Part shown: piece by piece, positions 1 through 8,037 of the stretch
Layout of the letters: every line of letters starts with the position of its first letter
Position numbering within the stretch: the stretch's first letter is position 1
Assembly: GCA_965229335.1 (NCBI GenBank)
Contig: OZ245874.1
Coordinates: 2,356,001-2,420,000, forward strand
Origin: JAFKFH01 sp017307375
GTDB taxonomy: Bacteria > Pseudomonadota > Alphaproteobacteria > Ferrovibrionales > Ferrovibrionaceae
Length of the DNA: 64,000 bases
Direction of reading: 5' to 3'
Notes under the pieces: generated by a model
Database searches by the model: none
Told to the model about the DNA's origin: nothing
Seen by the model: only the letters and a program-made list of their open reading frames with translations
Program-made: the position numbers and the translations under genes

Positions 1-1
1 C

Positions 2-562
2 AACGAGATGGCTGCCCGCGCCCGCGCCCAGATCCGGCGCAAGCGCTATCACGACCGGCTGCGCCATCGGTTGATGACATCCTTGTCGCTCAGCGTCACC
101 GATCCGCTGACCGGCCTGTACAGCCGGCGCTATCTGCATGCCCATCTCGACCAGATGCTGATCCGCAGCCAAGACGAGGCGATGCGTACCGCGCTGATCC
201 TGATCGACCTGGATCACTTCGCCGCGCTGAATCGCGAGCATGGCTTTGCCGCCGGCGACCAGGTGCTGCGCGATTGCGCCCTGCGGCTGCAGCGCAACCT
301 GCGCGGCTTCGACCTGGCCTGCCGTTATGGCGGCGAGACCTTCGCGATTCTCCTGTCGGACGTCGACGGCAACATCGCCGAACGGGTCGCCATGCGCCTG
401 AACGCGGTGCTGTCGGGCGAGCCGGCGCGGCCGCACGGGGCCAAGTCGCCGATTTCGCTGAGCGCGTCGATCGGTCTCGGCGTCGCCCTGGCCGGCGACG
501 ATGCGGGCAAGCTGGTCGCCCGCGCCCACGATGCGCTGGTGGCGGCCAAGGCACGGCGGTAG
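2..562 (+). CDS. pleD: PleD-type response regulator, C-terminal GGDEF domain (5' end outside window)
   Basis: The reading frame is open to the left edge, so the upstream receiver domains are cut off. The visible part has the basic linker typical of PleD (AQIRRKRY) followed by a complete GGDEF domain. Residues that normally bind metal and GTP are recognisable (IDLDHF, then an N and a D further on). The signature loop reads GGETF instead of GG[D/E]EF: the fourth residue, a metal-binding acid in active cyclases, is Thr. The family makes cyclic di-GMP at the cell pole and controls the switch between motile and attached cells. Here catalysis may be weak or absent, and the domain may only bind nucleotide or dimerise. 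The PleD assignment rests on the linker and domain; another GGDEF response regulator is possible. Confidence 0.75.
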   Translation, partial: NEMAARARAQIRRKRYHDRLRHRLMTSLSLSVTDPLTGLYSRRYLHAHLDQMLIRSQDEAMRTALILIDLDHFAALNREHGFAAGDQVLRDCALRLQRNLRGFDLACRYGGETFAILLSDVDGNIAERVAMRLNAVLSGEPARPHGAKSPISLSASIGLGVALAGDDAGKLVARAHDALVAAKARR

Positions 563-591
563 CGGTCGGCAGATGCCGCAGTAACGCCAAA

Positions 592-613
592 AGGCCCGGG
601 CGAACCCGGGCCT
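592..613. terminator. Bidirectional rho-independent terminator
   Basis: A perfect 9-bp G/C-rich stem (AGGCCCGGG / CCCGGGCCT) with a CGAA tetraloop lies between two convergent genes, the GGDEF gene and rpmG. A short T-rich stretch follows on the plus strand. It can serve both genes. Confidence 0.75.
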
Positions 614-640
614 TTGTCGCAGACGATCGGGTGACCGATC

Positions 641-808
641 TTACTTGATCTTGGTTTCCTTGAACTCGACATGCTTGCGCACGATCGGGTCGTACTTGTT
701 CAAGGACATCTTCTCAGCCTTGGCGCGGGGGTTCTTCTTGGTGACATAGAAGTAGCCAGTGCCGGCGCTGCTCAGCAGTTTGATCTTCAGGGTGGTCGGC
801 TTCGCCAT
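641..808 (-). CDS. rpmG: 50S ribosomal protein L33
   Basis: This 55-residue ORF begins MAKPTTLKIKLLSSAGTGYF and ends HVEFKETKIK, which is the alphaproteobacterial L33 pattern. It lacks the zinc-binding Cys pairs of the C+ L33 type, so it is the Cys-free form. The protein is a basic component of the large ribosomal subunit near the E site. It stands alone, convergent with the GGDEF gene and separated from it by the terminator at 592-613. Length matches the family. Confidence 0.95.
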   Translation of the reverse strand: MAKPTTLKIKLLSSAGTGYFYVTKKNPRAKAEKMSLNKYDPIVRKHVEFKETKIK

Positions 809-873
809 AACTTAAGTCTCCGGCGCCAAAGGTCGAATTCGAGGTGCGGAACATAGCCAGTTTCGCCCAGGAG

Positions 874-2043
874 TCAAGCCGCAGAGCGGCTTTGCCACAG
901 GAAGACGGTGAAACCCAGGCTGGCGGCCGCCATGTAGATCGCCAGGCCGTGCGGCGGCAGGGCCTGCATCGCCGCCCCCGCCGTCAGCGGCCCGAGCAGC
1001 GCGCCGACGCCCCACATCAGGCTGAGCAGGGCGTAGACCGCGACCAGCCGCCCGCCCTGGAAGCGGGCGCCGACCACGGCCAGCATGATCGTGTAGATGC
1101 CGACGAACAGGCCGCCCCAGGCGAATTCGAGCACCATGGCGGCCGTCGGATGGCCGATCACCAGCGGGTGGCCGGCGACGAGAATCGTGGCGGCGACACT
1201 GCAGGCCAGCATCACCCGCCGCCGCCCCAGCCGGTCGGCCGCCCAGCCGATCGGGTATTGGAGCACGATCGAGCCGACCAGGAAGGCGGTGACGAGAAGC
1301 GGCGCGCGCGCCTCGGACCAGCCATGCTGGATCGCATAGAGCGGCAGCATCGACAGGACGGCCGAATCGAGACAGGCGTTCAGGACCATGATCGCCATCG
1401 CGATCGGCGCCAGCGCCATGTAGCGCCAGCGGACCTTGTGGCCGCCGGCGCCGAGCTGCGGCTCGACCACCCGCGACGGCCACATGGTCAGCCCGGCCGC
1501 GGCGATCAGGGCCATGGCGATCAGGAAGGGCAGCCAGCCGTCGATGCCCGACACCGACAGGATCGTCGGGCCGATGGCGAAACCGAGCGACAGCGAGGAG
1601 GTGTAGATCGCCATCGTCCGGCCGCGCGTCGCGTCGTCGGCGACCTGGTTGATCCAGGTTTCCGACAGCACGAACAGGGCGTTGACCGCCGCGCCCAGCA
1701 CGATGCGCAGCGGGAACCAGATCCAGATGTTGGGCAGGGCGGCGATCAGCGCGAGGGTGACGATGGCCAGCGCCAGCGCCGACAGGATCAGCCGCCGTGG
1801 CCCGAAACGGGCGGCAAGCGCGGGCAGGCTGAAAGTCGTGGCCAGAATCCCGACCGCGTGCATCGCCGAATTGACGCCGATCAGGGCGTCCGAGGCGCCC
1901 TGGCGGGCCATCAGCAACGCGATCAGCGGCGCGGTCAGCCCATAGGTGAGGCCGAAGACCGAGATGCAGGCGATGACGGCGGCCAGGGTGATGCGCCGGG
2001 TGGCGGGATCGAGGCTCGGCGCCGAGTCGGACGTCGTGGCCAT
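874..2043 (-). CDS. MFS transporter (YcaD-like)
   Basis: A 389-residue polytopic membrane protein with about twelve hydrophobic segments. The MFS motif between TM2 and TM3 is degenerate (ARFGPRR), and the repeat in the second half is clear (GWAADRLGRRRV). The pattern is that of small-molecule or drug efflux proteins of the YcaD group. The start ATG at 2043 gives a short polar N-terminus before TM1. The substrate cannot be read from sequence. It is transcribed leftward and is separated from the NUDIX genes upstream by about 57 bp, so it may be read through from them. Confidence 0.85.
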   Translation of the reverse strand: MATTSDSAPSLDPATRRITLAAVIACISVFGLTYGLTAPLIALLMARQGASDALIGVNSAMHAVGILATTFSLPALAARFGPRRLILSALALAIVTLALIAALPNIWIWFPLRIVLGAAVNALFVLSETWINQVADDATRGRTMAIYTSSLSLGFAIGPTILSVSGIDGWLPFLIAMALIAAAGLTMWPSRVVEPQLGAGGHKVRWRYMALAPIAMAIMVLNACLDSAVLSMLPLYAIQHGWSEARAPLLVTAFLVGSIVLQYPIGWAADRLGRRRVMLACSVAATILVAGHPLVIGHPTAAMVLEFAWGGLFVGIYTIMLAVVGARFQGGRLVAVYALLSLMWGVGALLGPLTAGAAMQALPPHGLAIYMAAASLGFTVFLWQSRSAA

Positions 2044-2100
2044 TCGACTGGTACTCCGGCGGCTGCGGGACGGCGTTTCTATCCCGCCGACGGCGGGCTG

Positions 2101-2709
2101 TCACCCGTGGCGGATCACCGGGCGGTTGCGGCGGTAGCTGTAGAGCTTCACGGTCGGCCGCCGGCCGATGCCGTCGCGCGCGAGATCCCGCAGGATGAAT
2201 TCGGTGATGTCGGCCAGCGGCAGGCGCAAAGCCTCGTCGAGCGGGCGGAACCCCAGTTCGACCAGTTCGCCCGAACCGCCCAGCGTGCCGGTCGCACCTT
2301 CGGCCCGGGCGACGAGGAACCGGGCATGGAAGCGAATCGGGCTATCGGGCGGGGTGATCGCCCGGGCGAGCACGTCGAGGCCGGAAAGATCGGCCTCGAC
2401 CCGGCCGTCGACCTCGCGGCCCAGCACCAGGCCGGTTTCCTCATGCGTCTCGCGAATCGCGGCGACGCCGATCGCGCGGGCCTGGCGGCCCAGCCGGGCG
2501 GCGACGTCGGGGGCGAGGTCGCGCAACACCGGCGCCTTGGCATCGGCCGGATCGATCCGGCCGCCGGGAAAGACGTACATGTTGGGCATGAAGCGATGGG
2601 CGGCGACACGCCGGCCCATCAGCACCTCGAGCCCGGCGGTTCCCTCGCGCAGCAGGACCAGGGTGGCCGCGTCGCGCGGCCGCACGCCCCTCATTCCTGG
2701 CGCCCTCAT
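2101..2709 (-). CDS. NUDIX hydrolase (first of a tandem pair)
   Basis: A 202-residue protein of the NUDIX superfamily, which hydrolyses nucleoside diphosphates linked to another moiety. The NUDIX box is visible: FPGGRIDP followed by the helix RETHEETGL. It resembles the CoA-pyrophosphatase or NUDT19-like group (MGRR...YVFPGGR). The ATG at 2709 overlaps the TGA of the upstream NUDIX gene (ATGA), which supports this start and translational coupling; an in-frame ATG at 2694 is the alternative. It is a diverged paralogue of that upstream gene, sharing FPGGR, RET.EETGL and LGGSGEL. The substrate is unknown. Confidence 0.85.
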   Translation of the reverse strand: MRAPGMRGVRPRDAATLVLLREGTAGLEVLMGRRVAAHRFMPNMYVFPGGRIDPADAKAPVLRDLAPDVAARLGRQARAIGVAAIRETHEETGLVLGREVDGRVEADLSGLDVLARAITPPDSPIRFHARFLVARAEGATGTLGGSGELVELGFRPLDEALRLPLADITEFILRDLARDGIGRRPTVKLYSYRRNRPVIRHG

Positions 2710-3389
2710 TCCTGCCGAACGATGCGGCGTTCGCCGCGCATCGTCCAGACCTGCACGGGGTCGCCGGCGACGCGCGGCCCGCGGATCGCGGCGGCGATCA
2801 TGTCGAAGACCAGCCGGGTGATGTTGGGCAGCTTCAGCCCGGCGATTTCCGGCAGCGGTACCCAGGCGATGTCGGCCAGTTCGCCGGAACCGCCGAGCTC
2901 GCCGATTGCGCGGCTGCCGTCGGCCACCAGGAAGCGCGAATTGAAGCGCACGGGCCGGGAGACCGGCGTCACCGCCCGCACGACATAGTCGATGCCGGCG
3001 AGATCGGGGGCAAGGCCGCCCTCGAAGAACCCGGCCCAATGCGGCGCCACCGGGGCGCCGGCCAGCGGATCGGCGGCGGCCAGCCGCAGCCCGGTTTCCT
3101 CGAAGGTTTCGCGGATCGCGGCCATCGCCAGCGCCCGACCGCGGCGCCGACCGTTGACGTCGAGGCGGGCGCCGACTTCCGGGATCAACTCGCTTGCCGC
3201 ACGGACCCGGCCGTCGCCGGGTTCGACCCGGCCGCCGGGAAAGACGTACATGCCGGCCCAGGGGCCGGAGGTTTCGGCACGCCGCCCCATCAGCACTTCC
3301 GGATGAGACCGGCCGGGGCGGTGGAGGATCAGGGTAGCGCTGTCGCGGACCTTGCGGGCTTTCGGTTTAGGCGTATCCGTCACATCCAT
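2706..3389 (-). CDS. NUDIX hydrolase (second of a tandem pair)
   Basis: A 227-residue NUDIX protein. Visible motifs are GMYVFPGGRVEPGDG, the NUDIX helix RETFEETGLRL and the shared tail motif ELGGSGELADIAWVPL. The start ATG at 3389 lies inside the last codons of corA in another frame (10-bp overlap), and its stop overlaps the start of the next NUDIX gene. corA and the two NUDIX genes thus form one tightly coupled operon. Tandem paralogues suggest an old duplication with substrate divergence. The reaction is likely pyrophosphohydrolysis of a nucleotide or CoA derivative; the substrate is not inferable. Confidence 0.87.
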   Translation of the reverse strand: MDVTDTPKPKARKVRDSATLILHRPGRSHPEVLMGRRAETSGPWAGMYVFPGGRVEPGDGRVRAASELIPEVGARLDVNGRRRGRALAMAAIRETFEETGLRLAAADPLAGAPVAPHWAGFFEGGLAPDLAGIDYVVRAVTPVSRPVRFNSRFLVADGSRAIGELGGSGELADIAWVPLPEIAGLKLPNITRLVFDMIAAAIRGPRVAGDPVQVWTMRGERRIVRQE

Positions 3390-4366
3390 CCGCGTCGCTT
3401 GAAGTACCAGTAGGGCAGTACGGCCGACAGCACCATCAGGATCAGGGCGACGAAATAGCCGTATTCCCATTTCAGTTCCGGCATGGCCTCGAAATTCATG
3501 CCGTAGATCGAGGCGATCAGGGTGGGCGGCAGGAACACCATCGCCGCCACCGAGAAGATCTTGATGATCGCGGTCTGCTCGATGTTGATCAAGCCCAATG
3601 AGGCGTCGAGCAGGAAACCGCCCTTCTGCGCGACCGACTTGGCATAGTCCTGCAGCGACTGCAGGTCGCGCGAAATCGACTTCACCCGGGTCTTGAGGTC
3701 CTTGTGGCCCTTCATCTCGGCGATCAGCGCGCCGTAGAACGAGGTCAGGCGGTAGAGCGAGACCAGGGTGTCCTGGCAGCGGCTGGTCAGATCCTCGATC
3801 CGGCCGAGCTTGATCAGTACATCCTCGAGATCGGTGTTCTTCTGCTTGCCCTTGGTGCCGATCGAGCGCTTGCGGAACACTTCCTTCGACAGGCTGTCGA
3901 ATTCCAGACCGGTATGTTCGAGCACGTCGGCCATGCGGTCGGTGATGGTTTCCAACAGGCCCATCAGCACCAGGTCGGGGGCTGCCGCCATGTCCGGGGC
4001 GCGGGCGGCGCGCAGCGGGAAGACGCGGAACGACGCGGGGTCGGCATAGCGCAGCGTGACCAGCGCCCGCGGATTGCGGATGAAGGTGACCGCCGCGTTC
4101 TCCGGCTGGTCGGTATCGGCGTGATAGAGGATCGAGGCCGTCAGGTAGAGCGAGTCGCCCTCGCGGTAGAGGCGGCTGGAGATCTCGATCTCCTGCATCT
4201 CCTCGCGGGTCGGCGCCTCGATGCCGAGGGCCTGTTCGACGACCTGTTCCTCCTGCTTGGTCGGCTCCAGCAGGTCGATCCAGACCACGTTGTCGGGAAG
4301 GCTGCCGTCTGCCAGGAACTCGGTCTTGCGCAGACCGCCATCGGCGAAACCATAGATTGCAATCAT
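3380..4366 (-). CDS. corA: CorA-family magnesium/cobalt transporter
   Basis: A 328-residue protein with the family layout: an N-terminal alpha/beta cytoplasmic domain, a long helical stalk and two C-terminal membrane segments. The YGMNFE signature after the first membrane helix forms the selectivity filter. The C-terminus is the expected basic tail (YFKRRGWM). CorA forms a pentameric channel for Mg2+ and Co2+ in the inner membrane. It is the first gene of an operon with two NUDIX hydrolases, which are Mg-dependent enzymes. It is distinct from the CorA-like CRISPR accessory protein at 15829-17448, which lacks GMN. Confidence 0.95.
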   Translation of the reverse strand: MIAIYGFADGGLRKTEFLADGSLPDNVVWIDLLEPTKQEEQVVEQALGIEAPTREEMQEIEISSRLYREGDSLYLTASILYHADTDQPENAAVTFIRNPRALVTLRYADPASFRVFPLRAARAPDMAAAPDLVLMGLLETITDRMADVLEHTGLEFDSLSKEVFRKRSIGTKGKQKNTDLEDVLIKLGRIEDLTSRCQDTLVSLYRLTSFYGALIAEMKGHKDLKTRVKSISRDLQSLQDYAKSVAQKGGFLLDASLGLINIEQTAIIKIFSVAAMVFLPPTLIASIYGMNFEAMPELKWEYGYFVALILMVLSAVLPYWYFKRRGWM

Positions 4367-4542
4367 GCCTCACCCTTGCCCAGGCTCAAGGAGCGGGGCG
4401 GTTGTACCCCGTCTTGACGCCGGAAGAAAGGCGCGCCACGGCGATTCAAACAATTGTCACATTGGGCAGGGGAGGCCGGGCCGCAGCGTCCGCCCGGCGC
4501 GCGTGCGCCGGGCGGCAGCGGGCCTCGAAGTCGCGGGCGCGG

Positions 4543-5259
4543 TCAGTCCCAGACGGCGTCGGCGATGCGGCCGTCTTCGGACAGCACCAGGGTCAGGCGG
4601 TTCGGATTGGGATCGAGCACCGGGATGCCGTCGGTCGGCCGGATGATGCGCAGCAGCGGCGGCAGCGCCTCCTCCTTCAGCTGGTCGGCGGCGGGCACGC
4701 CGGCGGGGGCGGACGCCCCCTTGGCGACGAAATACTTGCCGACGCAGGTGCCGCAATCCTCGGGACCCTTGGTCTCGGCCGCGCCGGGCAGCGTCTTCAG
4801 TGTCAGCGCGTTGGTGGCCGAGCGGACGCGGATGCCCTTGAACGGATGATCCTTGCCGATCGGCAGGATGGTGTCCATCGGCATGAACCCTTCCGCCTTG
4901 ACATATTCGGCGGGCGGAATGGCCAGCAGGATCACCTCCAGGATGCCGTCGGCCGGCGCGCCGCGGGTCAGCGGTACCAGCTGCGGCGAGGTCCAGGCCC
5001 CGGACGAGGCGAGGCCGGTGACCCGCACATAGTCGGTCGGCGTCCCCTTGGACGAGCGCAGGATCTCGACCGAGGTGACGGCCAGCACCGGCCAGGCCTT
5101 CTCGCTCGATTCGGGCACCGTGGCCCCGGCGGGCGCGCCGGGAATCGGATAACCGGCGCCTGGGCCGCGGCCCGGCGGCGGGGAGGCCTGCGACTGGGCC
5201 AGGGCCGGCGCGGCCGCCAGCGCCGCCACGACCGCGGAAGCAAGAATCAGTCTTTTCAT
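4543..5259 (-). CDS. Secreted protein of unknown function, third gene of the GrrM-type RiPP operon
   Basis: A 238-residue protein with a clear Sec signal peptide (MKRLILASAVVAALAAAPALA, cleavage after ALA). The mature part starts with a Pro/Gly-rich stretch and contains one CGTCVGK motif, which could be a disulphide or metal site. No known domain is recognised. The ATG at 5259 was chosen because GGAGG lies just upstream and the signal peptide begins there. It lies 25 bp downstream of the radical SAM gene on the same strand, so it is probably the third gene of that operon and may act on or with the exported modified peptide. It does not look like the solute-binding partner (GrrP) known from some Grr systems. 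Confidence 0.65.
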   Translation of the reverse strand: MKRLILASAVVAALAAAPALAQSQASPPPGRGPGAGYPIPGAPAGATVPESSEKAWPVLAVTSVEILRSSKGTPTDYVRVTGLASSGAWTSPQLVPLTRGAPADGILEVILLAIPPAEYVKAEGFMPMDTILPIGKDHPFKGIRVRSATNALTLKTLPGAAETKGPEDCGTCVGKYFVAKGASAPAGVPAADQLKEEALPPLLRIIRPTDGIPVLDPNPNRLTLVLSEDGRIADAVWD

Positions 5260-5284
5260 CACGTCCTCCAGGAGCGCCAAGGGG

Positions 5285-6499
5285 CTAGACCGCGGCCGCG
5301 GCGCCGCGTTGGGCGGCCGCGGGCGGCGGGGTGGGGGCACCCTCGGTCCACGACCGTTCCAGCCGGTCGAAGGAATCGAGGATAAGGTCGGTGGCCACGA
5401 TCTGCGTCAGCGTGCAATAGGCGGTGCGGGTGGTGGCGAAGCTGCCGTTTTCCGACAGCTTGTTGACCGGCGCCCCGCCGCCGCAGATCGAGAAGTAGTC
5501 GCAGGATTGCCGGCAGGCCGCGACACCGGTGCTGATATCCCGGTAGAGCGCCGAGCCGTAGGCCGCATCGCGGATCTGCCGGAACGTGTCGGTATTGACG
5601 TTGCCCAGCAGGAAGTTGCCGTATTCCTGGCTCTGATAGCCGAGCAGTTCGGGCGAGAAGCTCGAGACATTGCCCAGGCAGTCGACGTTCAGCATCGCCA
5701 GCGGTTCGACCTGCGGGTTGCGCATGTCGATCTCCGAGGGGCGGAAGATCCGCGGGATCATCGTGTCGATCTCGCGCAGGAAGTGGATCTTCCCCGATGC
5801 CCTGGCAAGCTGCCAGAACGCGCCCAGGAAATCCTGGAAGCGGGCCCGCAGGTCGCCGGCGGCGAACAGGTCCGAGACATGGTCGCCCTCGGATTCCTCG
5901 ACATTGAAGCAGACATGGTCGACCCCCTGGTCGAGGTAGAAGTCGAGCATGCCGCGCGGGTCGGCCAGGCTTTGCCGGCCCAGTACCGAGATGACGTGGA
6001 AACGCACGCCGTGCTCGCGCAGCAGCTTCAGCCCCGCCATGACGCGGTCGAAGGTTCCCTTGCCGGACCGGGTCCGGCGGTTGGCATCGTGGATCGCGCG
6101 CGGGCCATCGACCGAGACGCCGAGGCCGACGTCCCATTTCTTGACGAAGTCGCACCAGGCCGGGGTGATCAGCGTGCCGTTGGTCTGGAACGCATGCTTG
6201 ATCCGCACATGGGCCGGCCGCATCGCCTCGATCGCCGCGAAGGCCTGGTCGTAGAAGGCGACCGGCAGCACCATCGGTTCGCCGGCATGCCAGACCACCG
6301 TCACTTCCGGCCGCGCCCAGCCCGAGGCGAACAGCTTCTCGAACAGCGTCGCCACGGTTTCCTGGGCGATCACCCGCTTGTCATGGCGCGAGGGCAGGTA
6401 GCAGTAGCTGCAATCGATGTTGCAGAACGGCGTCGGCTGCACCACGACCATTTCCACCGCCGGCGTGGCGGGGGCCGGGTGATCTGATTGCACAGGCAT
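5285..6499 (-). CDS. grrM: Cyclophane-forming radical SAM/SPASM peptide maturase, GrrM type
   Basis: A 404-residue radical SAM enzyme. The [4Fe-4S] motif is C26-x3-C30-x2-C33 (CNIDCSYC), followed by WHAGEP and a C-terminal SPASM region with further Cys residues (ACRQSCDYFSICGGG, then YC). The overall pattern (VQPTPFCN, SYCYLP, VVWHAGEP, LPVAFY) is that of GrrM maturases, which form C-C crosslinks between an aromatic ring and a residue two positions on. The gene lies just after a precursor rich in W-x-N motifs, the expected substrate. The ATG at 6499 is the first good start; a TTG at 6535 overlapping the precursor stop is an alternative. Subfamily assignment is from memory of motifs. Confidence 0.85.
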   Translation of the reverse strand: MPVQSDHPAPATPAVEMVVVQPTPFCNIDCSYCYLPSRHDKRVIAQETVATLFEKLFASGWARPEVTVVWHAGEPMVLPVAFYDQAFAAIEAMRPAHVRIKHAFQTNGTLITPAWCDFVKKWDVGLGVSVDGPRAIHDANRRTRSGKGTFDRVMAGLKLLREHGVRFHVISVLGRQSLADPRGMLDFYLDQGVDHVCFNVEESEGDHVSDLFAAGDLRARFQDFLGAFWQLARASGKIHFLREIDTMIPRIFRPSEIDMRNPQVEPLAMLNVDCLGNVSSFSPELLGYQSQEYGNFLLGNVNTDTFRQIRDAAYGSALYRDISTGVAACRQSCDYFSICGGGAPVNKLSENGSFATTRTAYCTLTQIVATDLILDSFDRLERSWTEGAPTPPPAAAQRGAAAAV

Positions 6500-6528
6500 G
6501 CCGTGAACCGCGGCGGCGCGGGGTGCGC

Positions 6529-6903
6529 TTACCAATTGTGCCAGCCGTTGCCCCAGTTGTGCCAGCCGTTACCCCAGTTATGCCAGCCATTGCCCCAGTT
6601 GTGCCAGCCGCCGTTGTGCCAGCCGTTGCCCCAGCCGCCATTGCCCCACCAGGCGAGCCGGGTGCCGTCTTCCTGCTGCTCGACCGTCACGCCGCCGGTC
6701 GCGGCATGCTCGGCCGCCGCCGACACGTCGTCGCGGATGGTCTGGAGGCGGTTGGCGACCGAATTGGCCGCATCGTCGGGCCCCGGGCCCGGCGCCGCCG
6801 GCTGCGCCGGCACGGCCGCCTGGGCCAGGCCGATCGACATGCCCAGCGCACCGGCCGGAAGCATGGCTGACAGAATTTTCACACGACGACCGCGCTGCGA
6901 CAT
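6529..6903 (-). CDS. grrA: Precursor peptide with W-x-N repeats, probable triceptide/cyclophane RiPP (GrrA-like)
   Basis: A 124-residue protein with a signal-peptide-like N-terminus (hydrophobic to about residue 30, AQAA), a polar leader-like region (residues 38-84) and a C-terminal core of residues 85-124 made only of W, G, N and H. The core contains twelve W-x-N triplets, six WGN and six WHN, mostly as a 7-residue unit WGNGWHN. In known three-residue cyclophane peptides a maturase joins the aromatic side chain to the third residue of such triplets. GGGAGA lies upstream of ATG 6903. The gene directly precedes grrM. The repeat part is tandem at DNA level, consistent with slippage or duplication. 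Modification is inferred, not seen. Confidence 0.8.
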   Translation of the reverse strand: MSQRGRRVKILSAMLPAGALGMSIGLAQAAVPAQPAAPGPGPDDAANSVANRLQTIRDDVSAAAEHAATGGVTVEQQEDGTRLAWWGNGGWGNGWHNGGWHNWGNGWHNWGNGWHNWGNGWHNW

Positions 6904-7056
6904 GGTCTCTCCCTACGAGCGTTGATGACCGTTCGCGGCGATCTTCGACCAGACGGCGGGCGGTGTCAAAGCCTCGCGCAGCGCACGTGACGGCGGTCAC
7001 GGCCCGCCGCTTTTGCCGCGCTTATCCGATGGGACGATATGCCTGCCCCGGCGCGG

Positions 7057-8037
7057 TCAGGGCGAGACGCCGGTGGCCGAGGGCAGGGGCAGGCCCTTCT
7101 CGGCCATCACGGCGCGCAGCCGGTCGGGATAGTCGGTGATGATGCCGTCGACCTTCATGTCGATCAGGGCCTTCATCTCGGCGGGATCGTTGACCGTCCA
7201 GACCACGACCTCGAGGCCCAGGGCATGGGCGTCGCGCAGGCTGTCGGCGGTCAGGTCCTTGTAGAACGGCGACCAGATCTTGCCGCCGGCGGCCTGGATC
7301 ATCTTGGGCACCGAACCGGAGAACGACGCGATGTCGAGGCCCGCGGTCCACGGGCTGGGGCCGGGCTTGCCGGCCAGGATGTTGTCGCCCTGGCCGCGCT
7401 GCAGCGTCAGGTAGACGGTCGGGATCGCCGGTGCCTGGGCCTGCACCAGCTTCAGCGTGCGCCAGTCGAAGGACTGGATGGCGACGCGCCGCTCCATCCC
7501 CTCGGCCTTGATGGCGGCGAGCAGCGCCTTGACGAAGACCTCGGGCGCCGGCGCCTCGTCGGGGTCGAGCGGCGACAGCTTGGTTTCGATGTTGAACCGC
7601 ACGGTCTGGTTGCCGGACTTCTTCACCAGCGCGAAGACTTCGCGCAACGTCGGATAGCGCGTGCCGTCGAACGCCTTCTGGTCGGGAAACGACTTGGCAT
7701 AGGTCGATTTCGGGTCGATCCGGCCGATGTCGAACTGGCGCAGTTCGTCGAGGGTGAGGTCGAGCAGGCGGGGCAGCGGCGGGGCCACGTATTCGCCGGC
7801 CGGGTCGCGGGCGAAGGCGGGGTTGAGCCGCCGGTCATGGGCGACGACGACATGCCCGTCCTTGGTCATGCCGGTGTCGAGTTCGAGCGTCGTGACGCCC
7901 AGCGACAGCGCGTTGGCGAAGGCCGGCAGGCTGTTCTCGGGCATCAGCCCGCGGCCGCCGCGATGGGCTTCCAGGTCGAAGGCCTGGCCCGGAAGCGGGA
8001 GCAGGGCGAGCAGGGCGGCCAAGGCCAGACGCTTCAT
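7057..8037 (-). CDS. Glycerophosphodiester phosphodiesterase, secreted
   Basis: A 326-residue GDPD-family protein with a signal peptide (MKRLALAALLALLPLPGQA). The catalytic pattern is visible: AHRGGRGLMPENS, then LELDTGMTKDGHVVVAHD, and the C-terminal VVVWTVND. It cleaves glycerophosphodiesters to sn-glycerol-3-phosphate and an alcohol, outside the cytoplasm. The ATG overlaps the rnr stop (ATGA), so it is translationally coupled to the topA-rnr transcript. It is the last gene of that unit, with about 150 bp before the RiPP precursor's neighbour region. Confidence 0.93.
   Translation of the reverse strand: MKRLALAALLALLPLPGQAFDLEAHRGGRGLMPENSLPAFANALSLGVTTLELDTGMTKDGHVVVAHDRRLNPAFARDPAGEYVAPPLPRLLDLTLDELRQFDIGRIDPKSTYAKSFPDQKAFDGTRYPTLREVFALVKKSGNQTVRFNIETKLSPLDPDEAPAPEVFVKALLAAIKAEGMERRVAIQSFDWRTLKLVQAQAPAIPTVYLTLQRGQGDNILAGKPGPSPWTAGLDIASFSGSVPKMIQAAGGKIWSPFYKDLTADSLRDAHALGLEVVVWTVNDPAEMKALIDMKVDGIITDYPDRLRAVMAEKGLPLPSATGVSP

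Noticed and set aside
844..2988. A 714-codon plus-strand ORF opposite the MFS and NUDIX genes
   Set aside because: It is a high-GC shadow of well-recognised minus-strand genes and has no recognisable domain.
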